NCBI GenBank assembly: GCA_019694655.1
Contig: JAIBBN010000001.1
Span: 502,501-566,500, forward strand
Reading direction: 5' to 3'
Length of the DNA: 64,000 bases
DNA from: Leptospirales bacterium
Lineage (GTDB): Bacteria > Spirochaetota > Leptospiria > Leptospirales > Leptonemataceae
Below the pieces are notes generated by a model. It worked only from the letters and a program-made list of their open reading frames with translations, was not told the DNA's origin and did not search any database. Shown in pieces: positions 54,688 to 64,000 of the stretch; within the stretch, counting starts at the first letter, position 1, and each line of letters opens with the position of its first letter. The position numbers and the translations under genes were made by a program.

Positions 54688-56517
54688 ATGCAAATCCGCA
54701 ACGTTGCCATCATTGCCCACGTCGACCACGGCAAGACCACCCTGGTCGACGGCCTGCTCTCCCAAACCGAATCGATCAAGGAAAAGGAGCGCACGGAGCG
54801 CGTCATGGATAGCATGGATCTCGAACGCGAACGCGGGATCACCATCAAGGCCAAGAACGCATCGCTCTTCTTCAAGGAAACGAAGATCAATATTATCGAT
54901 ACCCCCGGCCACGCCGACTTTGGCGGCGAGGTGGAACGCGTTCTTTCCATGGCCGATTGCTCGTTGCTGCTGGTCGACGCCTTCGATGGGCCGATGCCAC
55001 AAACGCGCTTCGTGCTGGACAAGAGCCTGCGTCTGGGGCACCGCCCGATTCTGGTGGTCAACAAAATCGATCGCGACGGCGCCAATGCGGATCTGGCCGT
55101 AGAAAAGGTCTTTGATCTGTTTGACGATCTGGGCGCCACGGCCGAGCAGCATGACTTTCCGGTGATCTATTGTTCTGCACGCCTGGGCTTTGCTTCGCGC
55201 GACCTGGCGCGCTGCGGCAAGGAAGATCGCGACCTGTCGCCGCTGCTTGATCTCATTCTTGAGCATGTTCCGCCAGTTGATCTGGATCCTGGCGAGCCCT
55301 TGCAGTTTCAGGTGATGAATCTGGACTATGACGACTACGTCGGTCGCCTGGGAATCGGCCGTATCTTCCGCGGCGCCATTCGCTCCGGCATGAACGTCAC
55401 TCGGATGAGCGGCGGCAAGAATGAGACCTTTCGTGTATCTAAACTGTACGGCTACAATGGAATTCGGCGCGCCGAGACGCAAGAGGCGATCGTCGGCGAT
55501 ATTGTCGCGGTGGCTGGCGCAGAAGATTTGAGCATCGGCGATACCATCTGTGATCCGCAGAAGCTGGAGGCGCGCGCGCCTATCGTGGTCGACGAGCCCA
55601 CTGTCTCCATGTATTTCCTGGTGAACGATTCGCCCTTTGCCGGACGCGAAGGGCAATTTGTAACCACCCGTCAGTTGCGCGATCGACTGTATCGCGAAAC
55701 GCTGACCAATGTCGCTTTGCGCGTAAAGGATGATCCGGAGCGACCCGACCGCTTTCAGGTGCAGGGCCGCGGCGATTTGCATCTGTCGGTGCTGGTGGAA
55801 ACAATGCGCCGCGAGGGCTATGAGCTGCAGGTTTCGCGCCCGGAGGTCATCCTCAAACGTCAGGATGGCAAGACCCTGGAGCCCTTCGAGATTGTGGTGA
55901 TCGACCTGCCCGAGGACTACAGCGGAATTGTGATCAATGAACTGAATCGTCGTCGCGGCGATATGCAGGGCATGGACACATCGGTGCACGGTACGGTGCG
56001 TCTTGAGTACCACGCGCCGACGCGCGCCATGATTGGCTTTCGCAACTTTCTGATCAGCGAAAGCCGAGGCACAGCGGCGATGACCTCGCGCTTCTTGAAA
56101 TACGCCGACTACGCCGGCGAGATTCCGGGGCGCAAGAATGGCGCCTTGATCTCTATGGAAAACGGATCGGCCGTCCCCTACGCACTGTGGGGCATTCAGG
56201 AGCGTGGAACGCTGTTCGTGGAGCCCGGGGAATTGATCTATCCAGGAATGGTGATCGGCGAGTGCGCACGCGACAGCGATATGGAAGTGAATCCCTGCAA
56301 AGAAAAGAAGCTGACCAATGTGCGCGCTTCGGGTTCTGATGAGGCAGTGCGCCTGACTCCGCCGCGCAAGATGGGATTGGAGAAGTCCATTGAATTCATC
56401 GACGACGATGAACTGGTGGAAGTGACGCCGCAGTCGATTCGCATCCGTAAGAAGTTCCTGGATGCCACCGAACGCAAACGACAGTCCCGTAAGAAGCTCG
56501 TCGAAAGCGTATCCTGA
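54688..56517 (+). CDS. typA: Ribosome-associated translational GTPase TypA/BipA
   Basis: A 609-residue elongation-factor-like GTPase that binds the ribosome under stress and helps 50S assembly. G1 is [15 protein letters not shown]. The switch I Thr is in [10 protein letters not shown]3 is [16 protein letters not shown], and G4 is [13 protein letters not shown]-like domains and the BipA-specific C-terminal domain ([47 protein letters not shown]) are present and the length is standard. ATG at 54688 follows AGGA. The next gene overlaps its end. Confidence 0.95.
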   Translation: MQIRNVAIIAHVDHGKTTLVDGLLSQTESIKEKERTERVMDSMDLERERGITIKAKNASLFFKETKINIIDTPGHADFGGEVERVLSMADCSLLLVDAFDGPMPQTRFVLDKSLRLGHRPILVVNKIDRDGANADLAVEKVFDLFDDLGATAEQHDFPVIYCSARLGFASRDLARCGKEDRDLSPLLDLILEHVPPVDLDPGEPLQFQVMNLDYDDYVGRLGIGRIFRGAIRSGMNVTRMSGGKNETFRVSKLYGYNGIRRAETQEAIVGDIVAVAGAEDLSIGDTICDPQKLEARAPIVVDEPTVSMYFLVNDSPFAGREGQFVTTRQLRDRLYRETLTNVALRVKDDPERPDRFQVQGRGDLHLSVLVETMRREGYELQVSRPEVILKRQDGKTLEPFEIVVIDLPEDYSGIVINELNRRRGDMQGMDTSVHGTVRLEYHAPTRAMIGFRNFLISESRGTAAMTSRFLKYADYAGEIPGRKNGALISMENGSAVPYALWGIQERGTLFVEPGELIYPGMVIGECARDSDMEVNPCKEKKLTNVRASGSDEAVRLTPPRKMGLEKSIEFIDDDELVEVTPQSIRIRKKFLDATERKRQSRKKLVESVS

Positions 56518-58321
56518 GAGCTTTCTTTTGGCCGGAGCGCCGCAGGGCGGCTTCTGGCAGCTCAGCGAGGCGCAGGCGCTGGTTCAGTGCAGCGATGCGG
56601 CCGATGTGTCGTCGGCCCTCGATCAGCTGGACGAACTCGTTGCCCGCGGTCTGCATGTCGCCGGCTACTTGAGCTATGAGGCCCTGGATGGAACAGGCAT
56701 CGGCGCTGCCAGTCTTGCCGAGGATCGCCCCGGCAATGATCCCTGGCGCTTGCGCTTTGCGGCCTTCCAGGAGCGACGCTGGCTGAGCGTCGATCAGTGG
56801 CGCCGCAGCGGGTTGCAGGAGGGCTACAGTTTACGGGCGACCGAAGACCCCGAGCGACGCCGCCGGTTTCTGGAAGGACTGCAAGGCGTGCGCAATTATC
56901 TGGCAGCCGGCGAAAGTTACCAGATCAATCTCACCGGCGCCATTGCCTTGCAGTTCTCGGGTTCGCCGCTGGCGCTTTTTGAGCGTCTCTATTGCTTACA
57001 GCCCACGGCAATGGCTGCATGCCTGCTGTGGCCGGACGAGGCGATTCTCTCGCTTTCGCCGGAGCTCTTCTTCGAAACATTTCCGGTTGCCGATGGCTGG
57101 CAGATCCAGTCCAGGCCGATGAAGGGAACCTTTGCACGAGACGCCGTCGGCGCCCGGCACGGACCCGGCGATGCCAAGTCGCTGGCCGAAAACTATATGA
57201 TCGTCGATGTATTACGCAACGATCTGGGGCGCCGAGCGCGGCGCGGCAGCGTGCGCGTACTCAAGCCCATGACGCTGGAAGAACATGGACCGCTGCTGCA
57301 GAGCGTCAGCACTGTCGAGGCTTTGCTTGCCGCAAGTGAACACCGTCAACTTTTTCGTTCGCTGATTCCGGCGCTCTTTCCCTGCGCTTCGGTAAGCGGC
57401 GCTCCGCGCCTGGCGGCCCGACAGCGGATTCGATTGCTGGAGGATCAGCCGCGCGGAGTCTACTGCGGGGCCGTCGGTCTGGCCGACAAAGATGGCGCTC
57501 GTTTCAACGTGGCCATACGAACGCTGCAAATCGATCGTAACAGCGGTCGCGCGCGCTTTGGCGTTGGCGCCGGCATCGTCTGGGACTCGCAGGCCGAGGC
57601 CGAATGGCAGGAATGCGAGCTGAAGGCGGCCTTCCTGCGTATGGCCGAGGATGATTTTGCATTGATTGAAACAATGCGCCTGGAACGTGGACGAATTGCC
57701 CTTCTGTCCGGGCATCTGCAACGCCTCCAGGATTCGGCCAGACTTTGCGCTATGGATTTTCCAGCCCGCGCCATCGAGGATGCTTTGCAGACGATGTGTT
57801 CCAGGGCTGGAAGCGAAGTCTGGCGCCTGCGTTTACTCCTGCATCGCGCCGGACAATTTGAAGTTCAGCAGCAGGCGCTGCATCCTGCGGGCGCTGCGCC
57901 TCGGCCGCCTGCGCCGCGCCGGCTGGCGCTTGCGGCGCAGCGCATCTGGTCGGCGGACCCGTTTCGACGCATCAAGTCGACGCGACGCGCGGAGTACGAC
58001 GCGGCCCGTCTGCTGGCAGCCAGGCATCAGGCGGATGACATTCTATTCTTGAATGAACGCGGCGAGGTCGTTGAAACGTCAATTGCCAACCTGCTGTTGC
58101 GCAGCCCCGATGGGAACTGGCTTACGCCAGCCGTTGAGTGTGGCGCACTGCCTGGCGTCTGGTTGCAGAACTTTGAGCTATCCCTGAGGCGACGTGGGCG
58201 AACATTAGTGCGCAGGCGTCTGAGTCTCGACGAAGCGCGAAGGGCGGGCGACTGGTACGTGTGCAATGCGCTGCGCGGACGACAGCCAGCGCTGCTGCTG
58301 GATGGCCCGGCGATTGCTTGA
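56462..58321 (+). CDS. pabB: Fused aminodeoxychorismate synthase component I and lyase (PabB-PabC)
   Basis: A 619-residue fusion for p-aminobenzoate (folate) synthesis. Residues to about 400 are PabB-type chorismate-binding: [24 protein letters not shown] (the Lys typical of PabB), [21 protein letters not shown] and [11 protein letters not shown]. Residues 400-619 are a class IV aminotransferase (PabC): PLP Lys505 in [12 protein letters not shown], and [19 protein letters not shown]. Start may be ATG 56462 (56-bp overlap with typA) or TTG 56528. A separate PabA would supply ammonia. Confidence 0.92.
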   Translation: MPPNANDSPVRSSSKAYPESFLLAGAPQGGFWQLSEAQALVQCSDAADVSSALDQLDELVARGLHVAGYLSYEALDGTGIGAASLAEDRPGNDPWRLRFAAFQERRWLSVDQWRRSGLQEGYSLRATEDPERRRRFLEGLQGVRNYLAAGESYQINLTGAIALQFSGSPLALFERLYCLQPTAMAACLLWPDEAILSLSPELFFETFPVADGWQIQSRPMKGTFARDAVGARHGPGDAKSLAENYMIVDVLRNDLGRRARRGSVRVLKPMTLEEHGPLLQSVSTVEALLAASEHRQLFRSLIPALFPCASVSGAPRLAARQRIRLLEDQPRGVYCGAVGLADKDGARFNVAIRTLQIDRNSGRARFGVGAGIVWDSQAEAEWQECELKAAFLRMAEDDFALIETMRLERGRIALLSGHLQRLQDSARLCAMDFPARAIEDALQTMCSRAGSEVWRLRLLLHRAGQFEVQQQALHPAGAAPRPPAPRRLALAAQRIWSADPFRRIKSTRRAEYDAARLLAARHQADDILFLNERGEVVETSIANLLLRSPDGNWLTPAVECGALPGVWLQNFELSLRRRGRTLVRRRLSLDEARRAGDWYVCNALRGRQPALLLDGPAIA

Positions 58322-58388
58322 ATTGACGCCTGCCTTTGCGCCAGAATCCTGACCGACGTTGCCGCTGGCCGGTCGTCGGGGGACGCGA

Positions 58389-58829
58389 TTGAGCAATGAG
58401 GATAGCAAGGAACAGGGGGCGCCGCGCGATCGAGTGCGTCTGGAACTGCCTTCCCATCCGCGTTTCGTTAGCTTTGCCCGCGACCTGGTTTATCGTCTTG
58501 CCCTGCAGCAGGGATTTACTACCGCCGCGGCCTTTGATCTCAAGATCATCGCTGGCGAGGCGCTGAGCAATATCATCAAGCACGCCTACCAGGGACAAAA
58601 CAATCGCCCGATTTACTTAGAATTCTTGATGTTTGCTAATTATATTGAAATTCACTTTCGCGATCTGGGCCGGCAATCGCCGATCGCCGGCGGCGATGCT
58701 CTCGACCTTTCCGACTATCGGGAGCGCGGACTGGGAGTCTTTTTGATCGGGAAGCTTTCGGACTACCATTACTTCGATCAGTCGCATTCGGTGGGCACCG
58801 AGCTGGTGATCAAGAAAAGGCTGGCTTGA
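58389..58829 (+). CDS. RsbW/SpoIIAB-like serine kinase or anti-sigma ATPase
   Basis: A 146-residue protein with the compact HATPase_c_2 fold: LPSHPRFVSFARDLVYRLAL, the N-box AGEALSNIIKHAYQG, IYLEFLMFANYIEIHFRDLG and a lid RERGLGVFLIGKLSDYHYF. Relatives are anti-sigma factors or switch kinases that phosphorylate STAS partners. No sigma or STAS gene is next to it here. A TTG at 58389 with GGGGAC upstream is the likely start; the frame is open to TTG 58359. Its stop overlaps the lplA-like start (TGATG). Confidence 0.83.
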   Translation: MSNEDSKEQGAPRDRVRLELPSHPRFVSFARDLVYRLALQQGFTTAAAFDLKIIAGEALSNIIKHAYQGQNNRPIYLEFLMFANYIEIHFRDLGRQSPIAGGDALDLSDYRERGLGVFLIGKLSDYHYFDQSHSVGTELVIKKRLA

Positions 58830-59662
58830 TGTTTTTTGAGTTCCTCGACTTGAAACCGCGCAATCCATACCTTGGACTGGCGCTGGATGAAGCCCTGGCC
58901 AATACCATGGTCCGACAGGGTTGGTCGGGGGGATTGCGACTGTGGTCCAATCCCTTGTGCATCGTGCTGGGTCGTTCCGACCAGTTGACCGCCAATATTC
59001 CCGAAGCCCGCCGTTCCATTGAATCCTCGCAGCTGCGGCGTCGCTGGACGGCGGACGCGCCGGTATTGCGTCGCCTTTCCGGCGGCGGGGCCGTACTGCA
59101 CGGTCCGGGCAATCTGAACTACAGCCTTTTCGTTTCTCTGGAAAAGAATCCGGACTTCTACCCGCTGCGCATTTCCTACGCTTTGCTGCTGGGCATTGTG
59201 CGCAAGGCGCTTGAGGCGCAGGGGCTTGCCGCGCTGTTGCGCGGCCAGTCCGATCTGGTGGTGACGGCGGAAAATGGAACGCTGATGAAAATATCAGGAA
59301 ATGCACAGTTTCGTCGCCGCGGCGCACTGGTCCTCCATGGCACTTTGATTATGCGTCCCGAATTGATTGAACGCGTTAGCGACTACTTGCTGCACCCGCC
59401 GCGCGAACCAGACTATCGCAGCGGCCGCGACCATCGTCGCTTTCTCACACACCTGCCAGATTCCTTTGATTTCTCCGCCTTTCACGCCTGCGTTTCTGGC
59501 GAGCTGCAACAGCTCTTACGCGTCGACGCGCCGGTTCGCCTTGGGCCGGCCGAACGATTTCAAGTATACTGCAAAGCGCGTCGTCTCGTCTATGGCTGCT
59601 ACGCCCGAAAAGAGTGGATTGTAGAGGCGCGCTCGCCACAGGAGCTGGCGCTCGGCGCCTGA
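58829..59662 (+). CDS. lplA: Lipoate-protein ligase A-like protein
   Basis: A 277-residue member of the LplA/LipB/BirA fold. The lipoyl-binding motif is [21 protein letters not shown], and [20 protein letters not shown] gives the catalytic Lys and second motif. It attaches lipoate (or octanoate) to E2/GcvH Lys, using ATP if a ligase. Its C-terminal region ([11 protein letters not shown]) is short compared with the two-domain E. coli enzyme, so an octanoyltransferase-like function is possible. ATG at 58829. Confidence 0.87.
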   Translation: MFFEFLDLKPRNPYLGLALDEALANTMVRQGWSGGLRLWSNPLCIVLGRSDQLTANIPEARRSIESSQLRRRWTADAPVLRRLSGGGAVLHGPGNLNYSLFVSLEKNPDFYPLRISYALLLGIVRKALEAQGLAALLRGQSDLVVTAENGTLMKISGNAQFRRRGALVLHGTLIMRPELIERVSDYLLHPPREPDYRSGRDHRRFLTHLPDSFDFSAFHACVSGELQQLLRVDAPVRLGPAERFQVYCKARRLVYGCYARKEWIVEARSPQELALGA

Positions 59663-59699
59663 GTCAGGCGCGACTGATCGGGCGGAGGTTGCATTAGAA

Positions 59700-60956
59700 A
59701 TGTTGGGACGCTATTTGCGCGATTCGGATCCAGAGGCCTTCGCCATTCTGCAGCGCGAGGATCAGCGGCAACAGCGCTGCCTGGAAATGATCGCCTCCGA
59801 GAATTTTGTCAGCCGCGCGGTGCTCGAAGCCTACACATCTACGCTGACCAACAAGTACGCCGAAGGATATCCCGGCAAACGCTACTACAACGGCTGCGAC
59901 CACGCCGATGAAATCGAGAGCCTTGCCATCGATCGTTTGAAGCGCTTATTTGGGGCCGGCTTTGCCAATGTGCAACCCCACTCCGGCGCTCAGGCCAACA
60001 TGGCCGTCTTTCTAGGTTTCCTGCAGCCCGGCGACACCTTCATGGGCATGGACCTGGCGCACGGCGGTCATCTGTCGCACGGATCGAAGGTGAACTTTTC
60101 GGGGCGCTATTTCAACGTCGTCTCCTACGGCGTGCGCCCGGACGACCATCGCATCGACTACGACCAGCTTCGCGCCCTGGCTCGCGAACATAAGCCAAAG
60201 CTGATCATTGCTGGCTTCTCAGCCTACGCGCGCACTCTGGACTTTGCAAAGTTCCGCGAGATTGCCGACGAGGTCGGGGCGATCGTGATGGCCGATATCG
60301 CCCATATCGCCGGGCTGGTCGCGGTTGGCGAACATCCTACCTCCATTGGCGTGGCGCACATCACCACCAGTACTACTCATAAGACGCTGCGCGGCCCGCG
60401 CGGCGGAATCATTCTCTCCAACACTGAAGAGCATGCCAAACTGATGAACTCGCGCGTCTTCCCGGGCGCGCAGGGCGGCCCCTTGATGCATGTGATTGCC
60501 GCCAAGGCCGTGGCCTTTGGCGAGGCGTTGCGTCCGGATTATAAAGAGTACATCCGTCAGGTAAAACGCAATGCCGCCGTTCTGGCGGAGACCTTCCAGT
60601 CGAGGGGATTCGCCGTGGTCAGCGGCGGCACTGACAACCATCTGGTATTGCTGGATGTCACTCGCAGCGGCGTAACCGGCGCCGCCGCCGCCGATCGCAT
60701 GGATGAAGCGGGCATTACGGCCAACAAGAATGCCATTCCCTTTGATCCGCATCCGCCGGCGGTTACCAGCGGCGTGCGTCTGGGATCGCCCGCCCTGACC
60801 ACCCGCGGCCTGAAGGAAGACGACTTTCGTCGACTGGGCGGCCTGATCTGCGATCTCCTGGATCACTTCAATGATCCTGCGGCGCTGGCCCGGGTGAAGG
60901 GCGGCGTCGCCGAACTCTGCAATGCCCATCCCATGGACGCCTTCCGGCTGGATTGA
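59700..60956 (+). CDS. glyA: Serine hydroxymethyltransferase
   Basis: A 418-residue PLP enzyme that interconverts serine and glycine and forms 5,10-methylene-THF. Signature regions: [47 protein letters not shown] and the PLP-lysine segment [14 protein letters not shown] with Lys228. Sequence is complete and of standard length. GGAGG lies 12 bp before ATG. It may share folate purpose with the nearby pabBC and cyclo-ligase genes. Confidence 0.97.
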   Translation: MLGRYLRDSDPEAFAILQREDQRQQRCLEMIASENFVSRAVLEAYTSTLTNKYAEGYPGKRYYNGCDHADEIESLAIDRLKRLFGAGFANVQPHSGAQANMAVFLGFLQPGDTFMGMDLAHGGHLSHGSKVNFSGRYFNVVSYGVRPDDHRIDYDQLRALAREHKPKLIIAGFSAYARTLDFAKFREIADEVGAIVMADIAHIAGLVAVGEHPTSIGVAHITTSTTHKTLRGPRGGIILSNTEEHAKLMNSRVFPGAQGGPLMHVIAAKAVAFGEALRPDYKEYIRQVKRNAAVLAETFQSRGFAVVSGGTDNHLVLLDVTRSGVTGAAAADRMDEAGITANKNAIPFDPHPPAVTSGVRLGSPALTTRGLKEDDFRRLGGLICDLLDHFNDPAALARVKGGVAELCNAHPMDAFRLD

Positions 60957-61123
60957 AATGTGCTTGCTAGGCGACCAATTCTGGCAGTTCCATATAGAAA
61001 GCCGGTCCTCTGCGGAGGGCCTGCGAGCAGAAATTCAAGAGCAATAGAGGACGCGATTCCAGCAACGAGGCCGTAACCCGCGTCGCCTGCAAGGCGACGG
61101 CCAGTCTGAATCACGGAGGTTTG
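60957..61123 (+). other. Leader region before infC
   Basis: A 167-bp gap with two hairpins: 61010 region (GGTCCTC/GAGGGCC, with a G-U pair) and CGTCGCC (61081-61087) / GGCGACG (61093-61099) with loop TGCAA, which sits 14 bp before the infC GGAGG. In other bacteria the infC-rpmI-rplT leader is controlled by ribosomal protein L20 or by IF3 level; a role for these stems is inference. No promoter is convincing. Confidence 0.4.
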
Positions 61124-61792
61124 ATGTCGAAGCGCAAGATTGCACCACCGCCCCCCAAAGCAAGGGAGCCCCGCACTAATTTTCGCATTACAGCTGCAAA
61201 GGTGCGAATTGTAACCGATGGCAAAATTGAAGTCATGGAGCGCCAGGCTGCGCTGCGTCTGGCCGAGAGCCAGGGACTCGATCTAGTTGAGGTCAGTCCC
61301 GATCAGGACCCGCCGGTATGCAAGATCATTGACTACGGCAAGTGGAAGTACGAGCAACAGAAAAAGAAGAAGGAAGCTTCCAAGAATCAGCACACCGTCC
61401 AGATCAAAGAAATCAAGCTCCGTCCAAAGATCGCCGGAAATGACTACGATCTAAAAAAGCGGAACGCACGCGCCTTTCTGGAAGAGGGAAACAAGGTCAA
61501 GGTTACTCTTCGCTTCCGCGGACGAGAGATGGCTCATCCCGATCTGGGTATGAAGCTGATGTCCAAGCTCAGCGTCGAGTTAGCGGAGATCGCAGTGGTA
61601 GAGTCACAGCCGCGTATGGACGGCCGTCAGATTGTAATGGCTCTTGGTCCGAAGCCAGGTCTGCGTAAGAAGGCGCCAGAGAAACCCGCGGAGAAGCCGG
61701 CTTCTTCCAAAAAAGAAGTTGAAGGCGCGGCCTCTGAGCCAAGCATGGCTGCTTCCGCGCCGGTCGATGGCGCAGGAAATCAGGGCGAGTAG
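61124..61792 (+). CDS. infC: Translation initiation factor IF-3
   Basis: A 222-residue IF-3 that keeps the 30S subunit free and checks the start codon. N-domain: [12 protein letters not shown] and [32 protein letters not shown]. Linker and C-domain: [44 protein letters not shown] 45-residue Lys/Pro/Ala-rich tail extends beyond the usual end. The ATG at 61124 follows CACGGAGG; the preceding TTG is at 61121. Confidence 0.95.
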   Translation: MSKRKIAPPPPKAREPRTNFRITAAKVRIVTDGKIEVMERQAALRLAESQGLDLVEVSPDQDPPVCKIIDYGKWKYEQQKKKKEASKNQHTVQIKEIKLRPKIAGNDYDLKKRNARAFLEEGNKVKVTLRFRGREMAHPDLGMKLMSKLSVELAEIAVVESQPRMDGRQIVMALGPKPGLRKKAPEKPAEKPASSKKEVEGAASEPSMAASAPVDGAGNQGE

Positions 61793-61797
61793 CGAAA

Positions 61798-61998
61798 ATG
61801 CCTAAATTGAAGACCAACAAAGCGGCCTCCAAACGCTTCAAGATGACGGCCAGCGGCAAGATCAAGCGCCCGAAGGCCAACAAGCGGCATAATCTCAGCA
61901 CCAAGACCAAAGACCAGAAGCGACGCCTGCGGGCGGGCGGGTTGGTCCACGAGCGCGACGAGGCGCCGGTCAAGCTGTTGCTGCCGTACGGCCGTTGA
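61798..61998 (+). CDS. rpmI: 50S ribosomal protein L35
   Basis: A 66-residue basic protein with the full L35 pattern: [40 protein letters not shown] and the ending [14 protein letters not shown]. It lies 5 bp after infC in the conserved infC-rpmI-rplT order. Confidence 0.97.
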   Translation: MPKLKTNKAASKRFKMTASGKIKRPKANKRHNLSTKTKDQKRRLRAGGLVHERDEAPVKLLLPYGR

Positions 61999-62020
61999 GA
62001 ATCTACAGGTAGTCTGATCC

Positions 62021-62362
62021 ATGCGAGCAAAAAGCGGCACCATCCATAGCAAACGCCGGGCGCGGACCCTGAAGGACGCCAAGGGCTTCCGTGGCGCGCG
62101 CCACCGGCAGTACCGGATGGCCAAGCAGTCAGTGGTCAAAGCCGGCGTTCACGCTTACAATTCCCGTCGTCAGCTGAAGCGCCAGATGCGGGCTCTGTGG
62201 ATTGTTCGAATCAATGCGGCCGCGCGCCTCCATGGCCTGTCCTATTCGCGCCTGATCCACGGCCTCAGCGAAAAAGGCGTCGCTCTGGATCGTAAAGCCC
62301 TGGCCGACATTGCCTTTGGCGACCCCCTGGCCTTCAAGACGCTCTGCGAAAGCGCTCGCTGA
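62021..62362 (+). CDS. rplT: 50S ribosomal protein L20
   Basis: A 113-residue L20: KGFRGARHRQYRMAKQSVVK, YNSRRQLKRQMRALWIVRIN and GLSYSRLIHGLSEKGVALDR. L20 helps early 50S assembly and in other bacteria represses its own operon by binding the leader. It begins 22 bp after rpmI. Confidence 0.96.
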   Translation: MRAKSGTIHSKRRARTLKDAKGFRGARHRQYRMAKQSVVKAGVHAYNSRRQLKRQMRALWIVRINAAARLHGLSYSRLIHGLSEKGVALDRKALADIAFGDPLAFKTLCESAR

Positions 62363-62430
62363 TTGCCAGGCCCGGCGGTTCGCGGGGCTCATTTTCTGGC
62401 CGCGAAAAAATCTAGTTGAACTCCGCATTT

Positions 62431-62460
62431 TTGCGTCTGTTGCTGTCAGACATCCGATAA
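62431..62460 (+). promoter_or_regulatory. Weak candidate promoter for the zapB-zapA unit
   Basis: TTGCGT (62431-62436) and CGATAA (62455-62460) are 18 bp apart, 73 bp before the ZapB-like start. The surrounding 170-bp gap after rplT holds no other clear signal and no good terminator for rplT. Confidence 0.3.
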
Positions 62461-62532
62461 AAAAAGCAATCGAGCGGCGTTTTGTCTCCAGGGGAGGACG
62501 GCGTCGGCGTCGAGCGTCAGGGGCATCCTTAC

Positions 62533-63273
62533 ATGATTACGATAGAACAACTGGACGAGCTTGAGGGCCGAATTCTCCGGGCTCTCGATTTGATTGGCGA
62601 CCTGCGCTCCGAAAACTCGCGATTGGAAGGCGAGAACGAGCAGCTGCGCAAAGAGCACGATGAGCTGAAGCTTGCCCTGGAACAAAAAGATCGCGAGGTA
62701 GCGCCGCTGCGTTCGCAGCTGGAAACGACTTCGCGCGAACTGCAAGAATTGAAAGGACGGGAAGAAGTCCTGGAGCGCAAGATTCGCGAAATGCTCTCCC
62801 GGCTTTCCGCTGTTGGCGATGGCGCAAGCGCTGAGCGCTCCTACAGTCCGCCGCCAGCCAGCGCGCCTTCGGCGCCGATCAGCGCGCCAGCGGTAGCAGC
62901 TGTTGCGGCGCCTGCGGCAGCGCCCGCGCCCGTGCACGTTGACGACGATGAAAGCGTAGTCATCATTGAAGACGATCTGCCAGAAGCTTCGCACAGTGCG
63001 ACGCCGGTGGCGCCGCCGGCAGCGGCGGCAATGGATGATGAAATCATCATTCTTGACGACGACGAAGAGGACATCGTACTCACCGAAGAACCGGCATCTG
63101 CTCCGGCGGCCAGCGCACCGGCGCCGGCGCCCGCCACAGCTCCTGCGCCAGCCTCTGCGGCGCACAGCGCCGGCGACGACGATATTATCCTGGAAGATGA
63201 CGACGACGCTCTGGGCGTCTTCGATGTCGACGATGATGACGATTTCTTGATCGTCGAGGAAGAGGCTCGCTAA
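62533..63273 (+). CDS. ZapB-like coiled-coil protein with acidic/Pro-Ala tail
   Basis: A 246-residue protein. Residues 1-95 are an unbroken coiled coil (ITIEQLDELEGRILRALDLIGD and ENSRLEGENEQLRKEHDELK), like ZapB/DUF904 division factors. The rest is Pro/Ala linkers broken by three acidic-hydrophobic blocks: DDDESVVIIEDD, MDDEIIILDDDEEDIVL and DDDIILEDDDDALGVFDVDD. It lies 13 bp before zapA, supporting a divisome role with FtsZ. The tail is unlike E. coli ZapB (about 80 residues). ATG at 62533 is chosen. Confidence 0.72.
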   Translation: MITIEQLDELEGRILRALDLIGDLRSENSRLEGENEQLRKEHDELKLALEQKDREVAPLRSQLETTSRELQELKGREEVLERKIREMLSRLSAVGDGASAERSYSPPPASAPSAPISAPAVAAVAAPAAAPAPVHVDDDESVVIIEDDLPEASHSATPVAPPAAAAMDDEIIILDDDEEDIVLTEEPASAPAASAPAPAPATAPAPASAAHSAGDDDIILEDDDDALGVFDVDDDDDFLIVEEEAR

Positions 63274-63286
63274 GGCGTAGCACAGC

Positions 63287-63607
63287 ATGGCATCGCCGGC
63301 AACTATTCCCGAAGCGCGCGTCGCGGTAGAAATACTCGGCGAACGCTTTGTGATCCGCGGCGATGCCGAGGCCGGCTACATCGCAGAGGTGGCGCGCATT
63401 GTCGATGATCGCCTGCGGGACCTCAGCCGTTCTTCGCCGGGCGCCAGCCGCGCCCGCATTGCCACGCTGCTGGCGCTCAATCTGGCGGACGAACTGATGC
63501 AGGAAAAAAACCGCGGCGGCGATCACGAAGAGCTGCGTTTTGCTGCGGAGCGCACGCGTCAGCTGATCGACCTTCTCGATGAAGGCTTGATTGGCGAAAG
63601 CGTTTGA
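63287..63607 (+). CDS. zapA: Cell division protein ZapA
   Basis: A 106-residue ZapA: VAVEILGERFVIRGDAEAGY (beta hairpin head), IAEVARIVDDRLRDLSR and RIATLLALNLADELMQEKNR (helix), then a coiled-coil tail RFAAERTRQLIDLLDEGL. ZapA cross-links FtsZ filaments. ATG at 63287; the gene before encodes the ZapB-like partner, and the 6S RNA candidate follows. Confidence 0.9.
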   Translation: MASPATIPEARVAVEILGERFVIRGDAEAGYIAEVARIVDDRLRDLSRSSPGASRARIATLLALNLADELMQEKNRGGDHEELRFAAERTRQLIDLLDEGLIGESV

Positions 63608-63636
63608 TTGGCGCTGCCGCGACTATCGAACAAAGG

Positions 63637-63820
63637 CTCCGGAACCGCCTGCGCCGTTACTACCGAGAAATTTTGGGACCTGGTTACCAGGTGGGTTTCC
63701 TGTCCTGCCGTTCTGACTTCCCTCTGTAAGGGCCTGCCATCGCGGCGGCGAACTCCGGATTCCCGTTCTATTCAATGTTGGTCCGAAAATATGGGTTCTC
63801 GAACGCTGCAGTCCCGGAAG
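63637..63820 (+). ncRNA. ssrS: Probable 6S RNA
   Basis: The gap between zapA and the cyclo-ligase start can fold into one long interrupted rod, as 6S RNA does. Pairs found by eye: CTCCGG (63637-63642) with CCGGAAG (63814-63820); CTGCG/CGCTGCAG; CGAGAA (63664-63669) with TTCTCG (63796-63801); ATTTTGGGACC (63670-63680) with GGTCCGAAAAT (63780-63790); GGG..TCC with GGA..CCC; apical CCCT/AGGG. A bubble (about 63681-63692 and 63765-63779) sits mid-rod. Span is about 184 nt, the size of E. coli 6S, and zapA-ssrS-ygfA is the known gene order. 6S binds housekeeping RNA polymerase. Confidence 0.72.
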
Positions 63821-63885
63821 TTCTATGCTAGCACACTGTCGGCGCTGCGTCAACCGCTGCGCCGCAACCAGAGGCGCCGACGCTG

Positions 63886-64000
63886 ATGAACCTCTCAAAA
63901 AACCAGGCCCGTCAGCAGGCCAGGGCGCTGTGGCCCAGCTGGCTGCCGACTGAGGCGCCTCGCCAGGCGCTACAAATCCTGGAAACGCTGCTGGCGGCGC
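63886..64000 (+). CDS. Probable 5-formyltetrahydrofolate cyclo-ligase, N-terminal fragment
   Basis: Only the first 38 codons are in the window: ATG at 63886, then NLSKNQARQQARALW and a helix-like RQALQILETLLAA. Basic, helix-rich openings of this kind, with a K-x-x-x-R stretch, are typical of the ygfA/MTHFS family. The position after zapA and 6S RNA supports it. The ATP-binding motifs would lie beyond the window, so the call is based on the start and context only. Confidence 0.5.
   Translation, partial: MNLSKNQARQQARALWPSWLPTEAPRQALQILETLLAA

Noticed and set aside
63608-63886. A 92-codon frame between zapA and the cyclo-ligase
   Set aside because: Its start is TTG, the composition is unlike neighbouring proteins, and the region has strong RNA pairing typical of 6S RNA.

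Overview
The window looks like a chromosomal segment of a Leptospirales-type spirochaete with GC content clearly above that of Leptospira itself. Three things support this: a spiro-SPASM family gene next to a SurA-like chaperone and an SpsF-type cytidylyltransferase; a small DUF1931-type bacterial histone; and a 23S rRNA gene with no 5S or tRNA gene attached. Coding density is very high. Many genes overlap by 1-4 bases (ATGA, GTGA, TGATG), and GTG or TTG starts are common. I saw no insertion sequence, phage, CRISPR array or tRNA gene. The assignment rests on gene content and synteny recalled from family knowledge, not on a search.

Layout: 1-2351 is the 3' part of a 23S rRNA gene, followed by a strong terminator. 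2586-4023 carries a HAD phosphatase, a cupin and the histone on the minus strand. 4026-9646 runs plus: galE, a TPR lipoprotein, an SGNH hydrolase, an anchored coiled-coil protein and a HEAT-repeat protein. 9657-11747 is a chemoreceptor and a small membrane protein (minus). 11948-16556 is carA, a dihydrouridine synthase, a SurA-like lipoprotein and the spiro-SPASM protein (plus). 16569-20071 has a membrane/DCC fusion (minus), then a cytidylyltransferase, a PseG-like protein and a lytic transglycosylase (plus). 20004-26742 is a long minus-strand stretch: histidine phosphatase, secreted protein, DegT-like protein, sterol-desaturase-like enzyme, mannose-6-phosphate isomerase, two small envelope proteins and a DUF2147 protein. 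26880-29854 is tilS, a PlsC-like acyltransferase, a CBS protein and an HNH protein (plus). 29937-31808 is a beta-barrel protein and a short-chain dehydrogenase (minus).

The centre, 31916-48092, is a 16-kb signalling block. A minus-strand series holds a receiver-kinase, a NarL-type regulator, a PAS histidine kinase, a lone receiver, a receiver-EAL phosphodiesterase, a PAS adenylate cyclase and a PAS chemoreceptor. Diverging from it is a complete chemotaxis operon: STAS, cheA, cheW, cheB, cheR, cheY and a kinase-like ATPase. One 116-bp region separates the two, so phosphorelay, cAMP, c-di-GMP and chemotaxis may be jointly controlled.

48160-64000 is mostly housekeeping: a LolA-like protein, an N-acetylglutamate-synthase-like protein, a beta-lactamase-fold pseudoenzyme, ndh, an acyltransferase, typA, a fused pabB-pabC, an RsbW-like kinase, lplA, glyA, infC-rpmI-rplT, zapB-like and zapA. 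Then comes a strong 6S RNA candidate and the start of a probable 5-formyltetrahydrofolate cyclo-ligase, matching the zapA-ssrS-ygfA order known from gamma-proteobacteria.
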